DNA from: Bacillota bacterium
Lineage (GTDB): Bacteria > Bacillota > Clostridia > Acetivibrionales > DSM-1351
Assembly (NCBI GenBank): GCA_023397905.1
Contig: JAEWSZ010000002.1
Span: forward strand, 1-64,000
Length of the DNA: 64,000 nt
Direction: 5' to 3'
Shown piece after piece: positions 53,610 to 62,725 of this stretch. A model generated the notes under the pieces. The model ran no database searches, was not told the DNA's origin, and saw only the letters and a program-made list of their open reading frames with translations. Both the position numbers and the translations under genes were made by a program. Position 1 is the first letter of the stretch, and the number at the start of each line of letters is the position of its first letter.

Positions 53610-54875
53610 ATGACTGTTGATAACGGTAAAATGCAATGGTGGAGACATGCGAAGTACGGTATGTTTATCCATTGGGGGCTGTACGCCATACCCGCAGGAA
53701 GATGGAAGGGCGGGATTATTCCCTCCGGAGGGGAATGGATCATGAAAAATGGCCGGATACCTCTTGACGAGTATAAGAAGCTTGCAAATGAATTCAATCC
53801 TGTGAAATTCAATGCAGTGGAGTGGGTGAAGCTGGCCGTTGATTCCGGAATGAAATACCTTGTTTTTACTGCCAAGCACCACGATGGGTTTGCAATGTAT
53901 GATTCGGCGGTTTCAGATTACAACATAGTCAAAGCCACGCCTTGCGGCAGGGATGTTCTGAAGGAGCTTGCAGCCGAATGCGATAAACAGGGTATTACAT
54001 TCGGCCTGTACTATTCGCAGTACCAGGATTGGGAGGATATGGACGGGTTTGGAAATGATTGGGATTACAATCCTTCGGGGCAGAATTTCAGAGCTTATTT
54101 TGATCGGAAGGTAAAACCTCAGCTGACGGAACTTTTAACAAATTACGGGCCAATAGGGCTCTTATGGTTTGATACGCCTTATGAAATGCCAAGGGAGCTC
54201 TGCGAAGAATTGGTTGAACATGTACGGTCCATACAGCCAGGCTGTATTATTAACGGCAGAATAGGGTATTACCTTGGGGATTACAGGCAAATGGGGGACA
54301 ACAGCATCCCCGTTGTTTCATATGACTGCGATTGGGAGACTCCCATGACGCTTAACGATACATGGGGATATAAAGACTACGACCATAATTATAAATCGCC
54401 TGAAACAGTATTGAAGATGCTCATAAATGTAGCGGGCAAATGCGGCAACTTTCTTATCAATATAGGGCCGGATGCGGAAGGCGGAATATCCACTGAGAGT
54501 ATCCGGATACTTAAGACCGTGGGAGAATGGCTGAAGGTAAACGGAGATTCCGTATACGGTGTGAAAGCCTTTCCGGATTTGCCTTATGAGCTGGACTGGG
54601 GCAGATTTACATACAAGGATAAAAAAATGTATATGCATGTTTTCAATTGGCCTTTGTCTCCCTGCCAGATACTGGTATACGGATTTAAAACCAAAGTAAA
54701 CAAGGCATATTTGCTGTCGGACAAAGCCAAAAGGGAACTGAAGGCGGTACAGACCTTTGAAACGGCCAGAGATCAGCACAGACTGAGAGTCAATCTCCCG
54801 GAAGAGCCTGTTGACCGGCTGGATACGGTAGTTGTGCTGGAATTGGATGGAGAACCTGAAGTTTATAACATATAA
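53610..54875 (+). CDS. GH29 alpha-L-fucosidase (first copy)
   Basis: 421 residues, no signal peptide, so cytoplasmic. The N-terminal MQWWRHAKYGMFIHWGLYAIPAG, LVFTAKHHDGFAMYDS and YYSQYQDWED are GH29 hallmarks. The catalytic nucleophile is Asp188 in GLLWFDTPYEM. A C-terminal beta domain ends in VVLELDGEPEVYN. GH29 enzymes release terminal L-fucose with retention. It follows the importer by about 120 bases and is closely similar to the gene at 62726, with the same residue numbering for the nucleophile. Linkage preference of each copy is unknown. The ribosome site is weak (AAAGTGAGA). Confidence 0.93.
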   Translation: MTVDNGKMQWWRHAKYGMFIHWGLYAIPAGRWKGGIIPSGGEWIMKNGRIPLDEYKKLANEFNPVKFNAVEWVKLAVDSGMKYLVFTAKHHDGFAMYDSAVSDYNIVKATPCGRDVLKELAAECDKQGITFGLYYSQYQDWEDMDGFGNDWDYNPSGQNFRAYFDRKVKPQLTELLTNYGPIGLLWFDTPYEMPRELCEELVEHVRSIQPGCIINGRIGYYLGDYRQMGDNSIPVVSYDCDWETPMTLNDTWGYKDYDHNYKSPETVLKMLINVAGKCGNFLINIGPDAEGGISTESIRILKTVGEWLKVNGDSVYGVKAFPDLPYELDWGRFTYKDKKMYMHVFNWPLSPCQILVYGFKTKVNKAYLLSDKAKRELKAVQTFETARDQHRLRVNLPEEPVDRLDTVVVLELDGEPEVYNI

Positions 54876-54910
54876 AACACAAAAAATTATTGCAATTAAA
54901 AGGAGGGTCT

Positions 54911-55969
54911 ATGTCATATTCTGATGGAATTGCGGCGATCAACCTGCAGATGCCCGGCAGGATTCCAAGGACGGAGTATTCTGCAAACAGGCACTGGCCA
55001 CTGGTCAAGGAAGTCACCGGAATAGATGTTGATAATAGCAGCGATACGGAAACCATAAATAATGCGGTGAAAGCCTTTGAAAAAGCATGGAATTACGATC
55101 TGAGCTGGAGCACGGACGTATACAAGGAAATATTCGGAGATTTGCGTACAAGTATGGGTCATGCGGCTTACCAGCAAGGGGGAACGGATTATGATAATAA
55201 AAAGTTCTGTCCATTTGAGGATGAAGACGATGTACTGGCCTTTGATCCGTTTAAAGCATATGGTGAGAGAAATATTGATGAAATAGTAAAAAATATTAAT
55301 GACAATTTTAAACGCAAATCAGTTCTTCATGAAGATCAGGTCAACATGTCGGGTATTTATGTAAGCCTTGTATCAGGTCTTCTGGACATATTCGGATGGG
55401 ATCTGCTTTTGACAGCCATGGGGGCTGACAAGGAAGGAGCCGGTCAGCTTGCAAACAGGTATTCGGACTGGATATTGCAGTATTTCAATGCGCTGGCGAA
55501 ATGTGACTCTCCAATAATTATGGTACATGATGATATCGTATGGACATCCGGCCCTTTTATAAGCAGGGACTGGTACGTGAAATATGTATTCGGCAATTAT
55601 GAAAAGCTTTTTGAGCCACTGATAAAAAGCGGCAAGAAGATACTTTATACATCCGACGGCACATACACCGCATTCATTGACGATATAGCCGCGTGCGGTG
55701 TTAACGGGTTTGTTCTGGAACCTACCACGGATATGGGATACATGGCAAAAAAATATGGAAAGTCCCATGTGATAATCGGGAATGCCGACTGCAGGGTACT
55801 GACCTATGGAACGAAAGAAGAAATTTATAATGAAGTCAAAAGGTGCGTTGACATAGGCCGGGATTGCCCGGGGTATTTCATGGCCGTGGGAAATCATATT
55901 CCTTCCAGTGTCCCTGTACAGAACGCAATATATTACAACCAGGTATACCAGGAGCTTTCTGTCAGGTAG
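54911..55969 (+). CDS. URO-D/MtaA-superfamily protein in a glycosidase operon
   Basis: 352 residues, cytosolic. Similar to the uroporphyrinogen decarboxylase superfamily, which includes cobalamin-dependent methyltransferases (MtaA, MtbA, CmuA). Barrel motifs visible: IIMVHDDIVWTSGPFIS, LIKSGKKILYTSDGTY, GFVLEPTTDMGYMAKKYG, HVIIGNADCRVLTYGTKEEI and YFMAVGNHIPSSVP. It has no heme-biosynthesis neighbours, and sits between a fucosidase and a beta-propeller glycosidase. ATG 54911 has AGGAGGG upstream. Its role is unknown; removal or transfer of a methyl group on methylated pectin sugars is a speculation from family and context. A redundant decarboxylase is less likely. Confidence 0.8.
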   Translation: MSYSDGIAAINLQMPGRIPRTEYSANRHWPLVKEVTGIDVDNSSDTETINNAVKAFEKAWNYDLSWSTDVYKEIFGDLRTSMGHAAYQQGGTDYDNKKFCPFEDEDDVLAFDPFKAYGERNIDEIVKNINDNFKRKSVLHEDQVNMSGIYVSLVSGLLDIFGWDLLLTAMGADKEGAGQLANRYSDWILQYFNALAKCDSPIIMVHDDIVWTSGPFISRDWYVKYVFGNYEKLFEPLIKSGKKILYTSDGTYTAFIDDIAACGVNGFVLEPTTDMGYMAKKYGKSHVIIGNADCRVLTYGTKEEIYNEVKRCVDIGRDCPGYFMAVGNHIPSSVPVQNAIYYNQVYQELSVR

Positions 55970-56018
55970 AAATCGTTCGGGATTATTTAATAAATCCTTT
56001 AGAATCCGGGAGGTAAAA

Positions 56019-57044
56019 ATGACTTCTAATAAATTGTTTTTGGAAGATATCGAACCTTATTTGACCCCCTATAAACTGGGCAGGCCCGTGCTGGCAGGTT
56101 CCGGCCGGCCGGAAAGCTTTGATGCGATGGCTGTTGACTGCCCCTTTGTCTTTTATCACAATAACCGCTATTACATGCTGCATGTGGGCTATGACGGAAA
56201 GGGATATCAGACCGGGCTTGCTGTCAGCGATGATCTGATAAATTGGAAGTCAAAGGGGGCCATACTTAAAAGGGAAGAGCACATGGGCTGGGATAAGGTA
56301 GGCGCCGCCGGTACATGGATTATCAAGGAAACCGATGATTTGCAGTCGCTGCCGGTGCTGAAAAAAATAGACGGGAAGTACTGGATGATATATCATTCAT
56401 ATCCCGATGAAGGCTATGAGAACGGCGCGGCACAAATGGGACTGGCGTGGACGGAAGATGAGAGCCTGATGGAATGGCACAGGCTGCCCGACCCGGTATT
56501 CTCCTGCAAGGACGGGGCAGGCTGGGAAAAGGGCGGCCTCTATAAAGCGTGCATAATAGAAGAGCAGGGTACCTATTACCTTTTTTACAATGCAAAAAAC
56601 AACACGTACAGCCCATGGATAGAACAAACCGGAGTCGCCTTCTCAAAGGATCTGATAAGATGGGAGCGGTATGAGGGAAATCCCGTAATGAAAGTCAGGG
56701 GGAACACCTGGGAGAGCAAATTCTGCTCCGACCCCTGTGTACTGCGCGATGGAGGCAAGTGGCTTATGATGTATTTCGGCTATGACGGAAAGCACGCACA
56801 GAACGGAATTGCCGTGTCTGAGGACCTGGTGCATTGGTTAAAGTATCCGGAGCCTGTTTTATGCCATGGCAAACCGGACGAGATAGACGAACACCATGCC
56901 CATAAGCCGTCGGTCATAAAAAAGGACGGAGTGCTGTACCACTTTTACTGCGCCTGCAGAAAAGGCATGGAAGGCGATCCTACAATAAATCTTTCAAATT
57001 CTTTCAGATGCATTTCGGTAGCCGCTTCAAAGCCATTAAAATAA
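56019..57044 (+). CDS. Five-bladed beta-propeller glycosidase (GH43/GH32/GH130-like)
   Basis: 341 residues without signal peptide. Repeated blade motifs: CPFVFYHNNRYYMLHVGYDG, LAVSDDLINWKSKG, GKYWMIYHSY, YYLFYNAKNN, GVAFSKDLIRWERY, GKWLMMYFGYDGKHAQNGIAVS and SVIKKDGVLYHFY. These are the DP...Y-x-M-x-Y and SxDLxxW signatures of five-bladed propeller glycosidases. The exact family cannot be fixed; related genes act on arabinose, xylose or mannose linkages. GGGAGG lies before ATG 56019. It follows the URO-D-like gene closely and precedes the rhamnosidase. Confidence 0.75.
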   Translation: MTSNKLFLEDIEPYLTPYKLGRPVLAGSGRPESFDAMAVDCPFVFYHNNRYYMLHVGYDGKGYQTGLAVSDDLINWKSKGAILKREEHMGWDKVGAAGTWIIKETDDLQSLPVLKKIDGKYWMIYHSYPDEGYENGAAQMGLAWTEDESLMEWHRLPDPVFSCKDGAGWEKGGLYKACIIEEQGTYYLFYNAKNNTYSPWIEQTGVAFSKDLIRWERYEGNPVMKVRGNTWESKFCSDPCVLRDGGKWLMMYFGYDGKHAQNGIAVSEDLVHWLKYPEPVLCHGKPDEIDEHHAHKPSVIKKDGVLYHFYCACRKGMEGDPTINLSNSFRCISVAASKPLK

Positions 57045-57151
57045 ATGGAGACATGAGGGTGAAAGAAATTTAAAAGAATTGTAAAGGGGGACCGGGCCAA
57101 TGCACATTATTTCATGAGGTTTTATGCAAGAGATGGGGCATGGGCATATAG

Positions 57152-59860
57152 ATGAAGAACGCAAAAATATCAGAAATGATTCATAAGGTTATAAATTTAA
57201 AAGTGGAATACGCAAAAGAACCGGCAGGTATAGAGAAGAAAACCCCCGGGCTTAGCTGGCAAAATGCTTCAGAAGCACGTTCCTGGACACAGTCGGCATA
57301 TCAGATAGCAGTATTTTCAAATGCGGAAGACCTGTCAAATGATTCGGGAGCCGTGTGGGACAGCGGCAAGGTTATATCAAATAAATCAATAAATATCCTC
57401 TATGAAGGCAAAAGGCTTGAGAGCGGGCGCAGCTACTACTGGAGGGTGCGCACCTGGGATAAGGAAGACAGGCCTTCCGGGTACAGCGAACCGGGCCTCT
57501 GGGAAATGGGACTGATGAACCTGGAGGATTGGAAGGCCAAATGGATCGGCATGCCGGAAGAAAGTCAGACCATTCCCGTTTTCCGTCATGGATTCCATAT
57601 CAGAAAAGATATCAGGAGGGCAAGGATTTATGTTTGCGGCCTTGGCCATTATGAGCTTTTTTTAAACGGGGAAAAAGCAGGTGACTGTGTACTGGATCCG
57701 GGATGGACAAATTACAGCAGGAGCTGCCTTTATTCCATATATGATGTTTCAGACCTGATAAGGCAGGGACAGAACGCGTTGGGCATAATGCTGGGCAACG
57801 GCATGTTCAATGTGGTGAAAGGACAGAGATATGTGAAATACGAGGGCAGTTTCGGAAAACCCAGATTTATTTTACAGCTGCACCTTGAATATATGGATGG
57901 CACCTCCGGCTATGTGCTGAGCGGCGAAAACTGGAAAATGGCTCCGGGGCCAATTACATTTTCCTGTACCTATGGGGGAGAGGATTACGATGCCGGAAGG
58001 GAAATAAAGGGCTGGAGCTATGCGGACTTCAAAGAGGACGATATGTGGAAGGCGGCCATCCTGGTATCTTCGCCGGGGGGAAGGCTGAAATGGCAGAGCA
58101 ACCCGCCTGTAAAAGTGATGAAAAGCTTTGAACCGGTTTCAGTCAAACAGCCAAAACCAGGCGTTTATATTTATGATTTCGGACAGAATTTTTCAGGCTG
58201 GGTAAAAATAGCTGTCAAAGGTTCCAATGGAGCCCGGATCAGGCTGACTCCCGCTGAAATACTCACAAAAGACGGGCTGGCCTGTCAAAAACACACGGGT
58301 GATCCCCATTACTACATCTATACTCTGAAAGGCGGATCCACAGAGAGCTGGAGCCCCAGGTTTACATATTACGGATTCCGTTATATGCAGGTGGAAGGCG
58401 CTGTGCCGGAATTTGAAAGTACTGATGAAAATCCGGATAAAAAGCCCGTAATAAAACGGTTTGAGGGGCAGATGCTGTATCCGGATGTTCAAACCGCCGG
58501 AGAATTTCAATGCTCGGATACCATGTTTAATAAAATCCATGAAATTATCAATATGGCAATACTGAGCAATATGAAAAGCATACTGACCGACTGCCCTCAT
58601 CGTGAGAAGCTTGGCTGGATGGAGCAGACACATCTCATCGGGCCGGCCATAATGTACAACTATGATGTGCACAGCCTTTATGAAAAAATAATGGAGGATA
58701 TCCGGGAAGCCCAGCTGGACAATGGTCTGGTACCTGATACTGTACCTGAGTACGTTGTCTTTAAATCCAATGAGGGATATAGGGATTCGCCGGAATGGGG
58801 AAGCGCAAGTATTATCAATCCATGGTATATGTACAAAAAGTATGGTGACCTGGAAATTCTCCGCAATTATTACGATATCATGTGCAAATACCTTGATTAT
58901 CTTGCTTCCAGGGCAACTCACAATGTTCTTCACCATGGCTTGGGTGACTGGCTGGATGTAGGGCCAAATCCTCCGTTTTCACAAAATACGCCTAATTCTG
59001 TCACGGCAACGGCAATCTATTATTACGATATATCCATATTGGAAAAGGTCGCCAGATTGCTGGAGAAGGAAGAGGACGCCAAAAGGTTTTCCGAATTGGG
59101 TGAACAGGTGAAAAACGCCTTTAATATTGAATTCTTTGATAACCAGACCTTCAGATATTCAAACGGCAGCCAGACTTCAAACGGAATGGCCCTCTATATG
59201 GAGCTGGCAGAAGAGGCCTACAGGGAAAAAGTCTTAAACATGCTGATAAAGGATATCCGTGTCAGGGGAGATCACACTACGGCGGGAGATGTGGGCCATC
59301 CGTATGTACTTGCCGCACTGGCAAAGTACGGAAGGCCGGATGTTATTTCGGATATGCTGGAAAAAGAGGATCACCCCAGCTACGGATATCAGGTGAAAAA
59401 CGGAGCTACCGCATTGTGCGAGGAATGGGACGGGCCGGATCCGGAGGGGCCTCACGGCTCACAAAACCATTTGATGCTGGGAAGCGCCGACGAATGGTTT
59501 TACAGTGAACTGGCAGGAATCAGGACCATCAGGAGCGGCAATGAGCTTGATCTGATCACCATAAAGCCCTATTTTGCAGAGCATGTGGAATGGGTCAAGA
59601 CATACCATGAACATCCATATGGCAGGATCGGGGTGGTGTGGAAGAAAACCGGCATTAAGGACAATATTGAGCTGGAGGTCACTTTGCCGGCCAATACCCG
59701 CGGCATTATTAAACTACCCTGCCGGTATACCGGAAATATCACCGAGGACGGTAAGCCGCTTGGCCTGACAGGTGACGTGAAAATATCCGGAGAGCAGGAA
59801 GGCTGTGTTGTATTAAATGCAGGTTCAGGAAAGTATACCTTTGCCATGGGCAATGTTTAG
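57152..59860 (+). CDS. GH78 alpha-L-rhamnosidase
   Basis: 902 residues, no signal peptide. N-terminal fibronectin-like and beta-sandwich domains (YYWRVRTWDKED, YELFLNGEKAGDCVLDPGWTNY), then the alpha/alpha-barrel catalytic domain from about 450. Its GH78 signature DCPHREKLGWMEQTHLI is near 480 and DSPEWGSASI near 545, containing the acidic residues expected for inverting catalysis. A C-terminal beta domain follows TIKPYF...VEWVKTYH. It should release L-rhamnose from oligosaccharides such as rhamnogalacturonan fragments. The start is uncertain: ATG 57152 has only a weak purine stretch upstream. No good alternative in frame was seen. Confidence 0.92.
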   Translation: MKNAKISEMIHKVINLKVEYAKEPAGIEKKTPGLSWQNASEARSWTQSAYQIAVFSNAEDLSNDSGAVWDSGKVISNKSINILYEGKRLESGRSYYWRVRTWDKEDRPSGYSEPGLWEMGLMNLEDWKAKWIGMPEESQTIPVFRHGFHIRKDIRRARIYVCGLGHYELFLNGEKAGDCVLDPGWTNYSRSCLYSIYDVSDLIRQGQNALGIMLGNGMFNVVKGQRYVKYEGSFGKPRFILQLHLEYMDGTSGYVLSGENWKMAPGPITFSCTYGGEDYDAGREIKGWSYADFKEDDMWKAAILVSSPGGRLKWQSNPPVKVMKSFEPVSVKQPKPGVYIYDFGQNFSGWVKIAVKGSNGARIRLTPAEILTKDGLACQKHTGDPHYYIYTLKGGSTESWSPRFTYYGFRYMQVEGAVPEFESTDENPDKKPVIKRFEGQMLYPDVQTAGEFQCSDTMFNKIHEIINMAILSNMKSILTDCPHREKLGWMEQTHLIGPAIMYNYDVHSLYEKIMEDIREAQLDNGLVPDTVPEYVVFKSNEGYRDSPEWGSASIINPWYMYKKYGDLEILRNYYDIMCKYLDYLASRATHNVLHHGLGDWLDVGPNPPFSQNTPNSVTATAIYYYDISILEKVARLLEKEEDAKRFSELGEQVKNAFNIEFFDNQTFRYSNGSQTSNGMALYMELAEEAYREKVLNMLIKDIRVRGDHTTAGDVGHPYVLAALAKYGRPDVISDMLEKEDHPSYGYQVKNGATALCEEWDGPDPEGPHGSQNHLMLGSADEWFYSELAGIRTIRSGNELDLITIKPYFAEHVEWVKTYHEHPYGRIGVVWKKTGIKDNIELEVTLPANTRGIIKLPCRYTGNITEDGKPLGLTGDVKISGEQEGCVVLNAGSGKYTFAMGNV

Positions 59861-59882
59861 CGTATGGGAATTTTAATATCTT

Positions 59883-59933
59883 TTACCAAAGTCAATTACG
59901 GTTTTAAAGCCTTCGCCTTCCAGGCGAATATTG
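59883..59933 (+). repeat. Dispersed structured repeat, copy C
   Basis: Starts with the same 21 bases as copy A (9631-9651), then CCTTCGCCTTCCAGGCGAATATTG with the hairpin CGCCT-TCC-AGGCG at 59914-59926. It lies in the 149-base gap between the GH78 and GH106-like genes of one operon, so it would be transcribed within the operon mRNA. Confidence 0.65.
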
Positions 59934-60009
59934 CTGAGGTTGAATAATACGTTGGAAAATATCAATTAAAGAAATTCCTATATGTGGGGTTTGGAAAAGG
60001 AGCGGTGAA

Positions 60010-62640
60010 ATGGACAAAAACTTGCGTGAAGTGTTGGAAGATAAAGAGGGCAACTACCTTTTCCCTTTTTTGTGGATGCACGGTGAGGAAGAAGCCATTT
60101 TAAGGGAAGAGGTAAGGCGTATCCATGAAGCGGGTATCAGCGCCATATGCCTTGAATCACGGCCCCACCCTGATTTCGCAGGCCCGGGCTGGTGGAGGGA
60201 TGTAGATATAATTTTAAGCGAAGCCAAAAGAAGAGATATGAAAATATGGATTCTGGATGACTATAAATTTCCAACGGGATACGCAAACGGCCGCATTAAA
60301 GAGCTGTATCCGGAAAAAGGCAAGCTTTATCTCCATGAAAAACATGTGGATGCTGTGGGACCTATGAAGGAAGCCTCATTTCTGGTGGGTGAATGGCTTG
60401 AAGCGGGAGACAGCCTGCTGGCGGTAATTGCTTCAAAAAAGACGGGAATTGAGGATCGTGTGGATGAAACCCTGCTGGATGTGACTCACAAGGTACAGGA
60501 TGGAGTTCTGTATTGGGATATACCTGAGGGGCAGTGGAGGGTGTTTATAATATTCACCGGACGGAACGGAGGCGGAAGGGAAAACTATATCAATCCCATC
60601 GATGCTGAGTCGGTGAAAATTCTCATTGAGGCGGTATATGAGCCGCATTACAGCCGTTACGGGGATGAATTCGGGAAAACTCTTGTGGGTTTCTTCTCGG
60701 ATGAGCCTGAGATGGGAAACATAAAAGGATATAATTTCAACGATTCCATAGGCCGTAAAATGATGCCGCTGCCCTGGAGCGGGGAAATGCCGGAACTGAT
60801 GTCCGGAGCACTCGGGGAGGATTTCAGGCGCTGTCTGCCATGCCTGTGGTTTGAAGCCGGAAGCATGACTCCCGTAGCAAGATATAAATATATGGATATT
60901 ATTACTTCGCTGTACGACCGGAATTTTACCCGGCAGCTTTCCGGCTGGTGCCATAAACACGGGATGGAGTATATAGGCCATATTATAGAAGACGACAACT
61001 CCCATGCCAGATTGGGATGCAGCACTGGACACTATTTCAGAAGCCTGATGGGACAGGATATGGCAGGGGTGGATGTGGTGTCACAGCAGATCATGCCGGG
61101 ACAGGACAGCCCCAGCCATCAATGGGTAATGGGAGCGTGGGACGGAGAGTTCTTTCACTATGGACTTGCAAAAATGGCCAGTTCCCTGGGGCATATAGAC
61201 CCTGCCAAAAAAGGGAGGACAATGTGTGAGCTGTACGGCGCATACGGGTGGATGGAAGGTCTCAGGCTGATGAAATGGCTCAGCGACCACATGCTTGTCA
61301 GAGGTGTCAACAGGTTTGTGCCACATTCATTTTCTCCCCATGAATTCCCTGATCCGGACTGCCCGCCCCATTTCTATGCAAGGGGTCATAATGCCCAGTA
61401 CAGGTATTACGGCATATTGAATAAATACATGAACCGCGTTTCCCATCTTTTGAGCGGCGGGACACATATTGCTCCGGCGGCAGTACTGTACCATGCCGAG
61501 GCCGAGTGGAGCGGAGATTATATGCTTTTTCAGAAGCCTGTAAGGGAATTGGCAAGAGCCCAGATTGACTGTGATATAATTCCTGCCGACTTGCTGTCGC
61601 CGGGGAATGAGAACAAGGCCTGCATAAAGGACGGCAGAATGGTTGTGAATAATGAAGAATACCAGTGCCTGATTGTGCCCTGCAGCCGTTATATTCCTTC
61701 GGCGGTGGCCCGGTTTTCCGCAGAGGCATGCGAAAAGGGATTTAAGATAATTTTTATTGATAAACTGCCTGAAGGATTATGCGACGAAAACGATCCGGCA
61801 GTCTGCGGCGAAATCCTCAAGGGACTGGACCGTTGTGCTGTCGTGCCCTTAAGTGATCTGGCAGGCTGTCTGGATAAAATGAAAATGTATGACATAAAGC
61901 TCTCCGAGTCTCATCCATATTTGCGGTACTATCACTACTTCAGGGACAAGAGCCATTATTACATGTTCTTCAATGAGCATCCCTATGACGCAATAAACAC
62001 GGATATATATATCCCTTTGGCAGATACGGACAAAGCATATGTTTACCGGGCCCTTGACGGGGTTCTTGAGCCGGCCGGCGCTGAGAAGTATAAAAACGGC
62101 ATGCTGTACCGCCTGGAACTCTCACATTACCAATCTGTAATCCTTGTTATGGGAGAGGTGGATAAAAAGTATATATCAAACCGCAATGTGCGGGCCGCCG
62201 GATTAAATACCGGAAATATGTGTACTGTAAATGGCCCGTGGAAATTTTATACTGCCTCGGCATTGGAATATCCTGATTTCTCATACAGATTGGAAACGGA
62301 TAAGCTTTTTAATGTAACATCACCGGCATTCGACCCGGAATTTGCGGGAACCATGAGATATGAAACCGCATTCCGGCCGGAGAAAAGCGGGGGAAGGCTT
62401 GTGCTGGATATGGAAAATGTCTATGAAACGGCGGAGGTTTGGGTCAATGGAGTCAATGCCGGGACTAAAATATGTCCCCCGTATAAATTTGATATTACGG
62501 ATATGATTAAAGAGGGAGAAAATCAGCTCAGGATCGATGTGACCAATAATATGGGAATGCGGCAGAGGGACAGGCATTCGAAGTTCTCAGCGCTTGAACC
62601 CTCGGGGCTTCTGGGACCTGTGAGGATTATCACAGGGTGA
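60010..62640 (+). CDS. Large glycoside hydrolase, GH106-like (putative rhamnosidase)
   Basis: 876 residues, cytoplasmic by lack of signal. The N-terminal TIM-barrel part carries EEVRRIHEAGISAICLESRP, MKIWILDDYKFPTGYANG, LVGFFSDEPEMGN (acidic pair), GMEYIGHIIEDDNSHARLG and RTMCELYGAYGWMEG. The C-terminal part is a galactose-binding/GH2 sugar-binding type beta-sandwich (LVLDMENVYETAEVWVNGVNAG, YKFDITDMIKEGENQLRIDVTN). This layout resembles GH106 alpha-L-rhamnosidases and relatives acting on pectin side chains; the family call is tentative. GGAGCGGTGAA precedes ATG 60010. Confidence 0.7.
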   Translation: MDKNLREVLEDKEGNYLFPFLWMHGEEEAILREEVRRIHEAGISAICLESRPHPDFAGPGWWRDVDIILSEAKRRDMKIWILDDYKFPTGYANGRIKELYPEKGKLYLHEKHVDAVGPMKEASFLVGEWLEAGDSLLAVIASKKTGIEDRVDETLLDVTHKVQDGVLYWDIPEGQWRVFIIFTGRNGGGRENYINPIDAESVKILIEAVYEPHYSRYGDEFGKTLVGFFSDEPEMGNIKGYNFNDSIGRKMMPLPWSGEMPELMSGALGEDFRRCLPCLWFEAGSMTPVARYKYMDIITSLYDRNFTRQLSGWCHKHGMEYIGHIIEDDNSHARLGCSTGHYFRSLMGQDMAGVDVVSQQIMPGQDSPSHQWVMGAWDGEFFHYGLAKMASSLGHIDPAKKGRTMCELYGAYGWMEGLRLMKWLSDHMLVRGVNRFVPHSFSPHEFPDPDCPPHFYARGHNAQYRYYGILNKYMNRVSHLLSGGTHIAPAAVLYHAEAEWSGDYMLFQKPVRELARAQIDCDIIPADLLSPGNENKACIKDGRMVVNNEEYQCLIVPCSRYIPSAVARFSAEACEKGFKIIFIDKLPEGLCDENDPAVCGEILKGLDRCAVVPLSDLAGCLDKMKMYDIKLSESHPYLRYYHYFRDKSHYYMFFNEHPYDAINTDIYIPLADTDKAYVYRALDGVLEPAGAEKYKNGMLYRLELSHYQSVILVMGEVDKKYISNRNVRAAGLNTGNMCTVNGPWKFYTASALEYPDFSYRLETDKLFNVTSPAFDPEFAGTMRYETAFRPEKSGGRLVLDMENVYETAEVWVNGVNAGTKICPPYKFDITDMIKEGENQLRIDVTNNMGMRQRDRHSKFSALEPSGLLGPVRIITG

Positions 62641-62725
62641 GCTGGTAAGCAACACGGACAGAGGACTGCAGGAAGTCTCCTGTTAACAATACATGGCGAT
62701 TTACAGAGAAAAGGGGTTCGTGATA

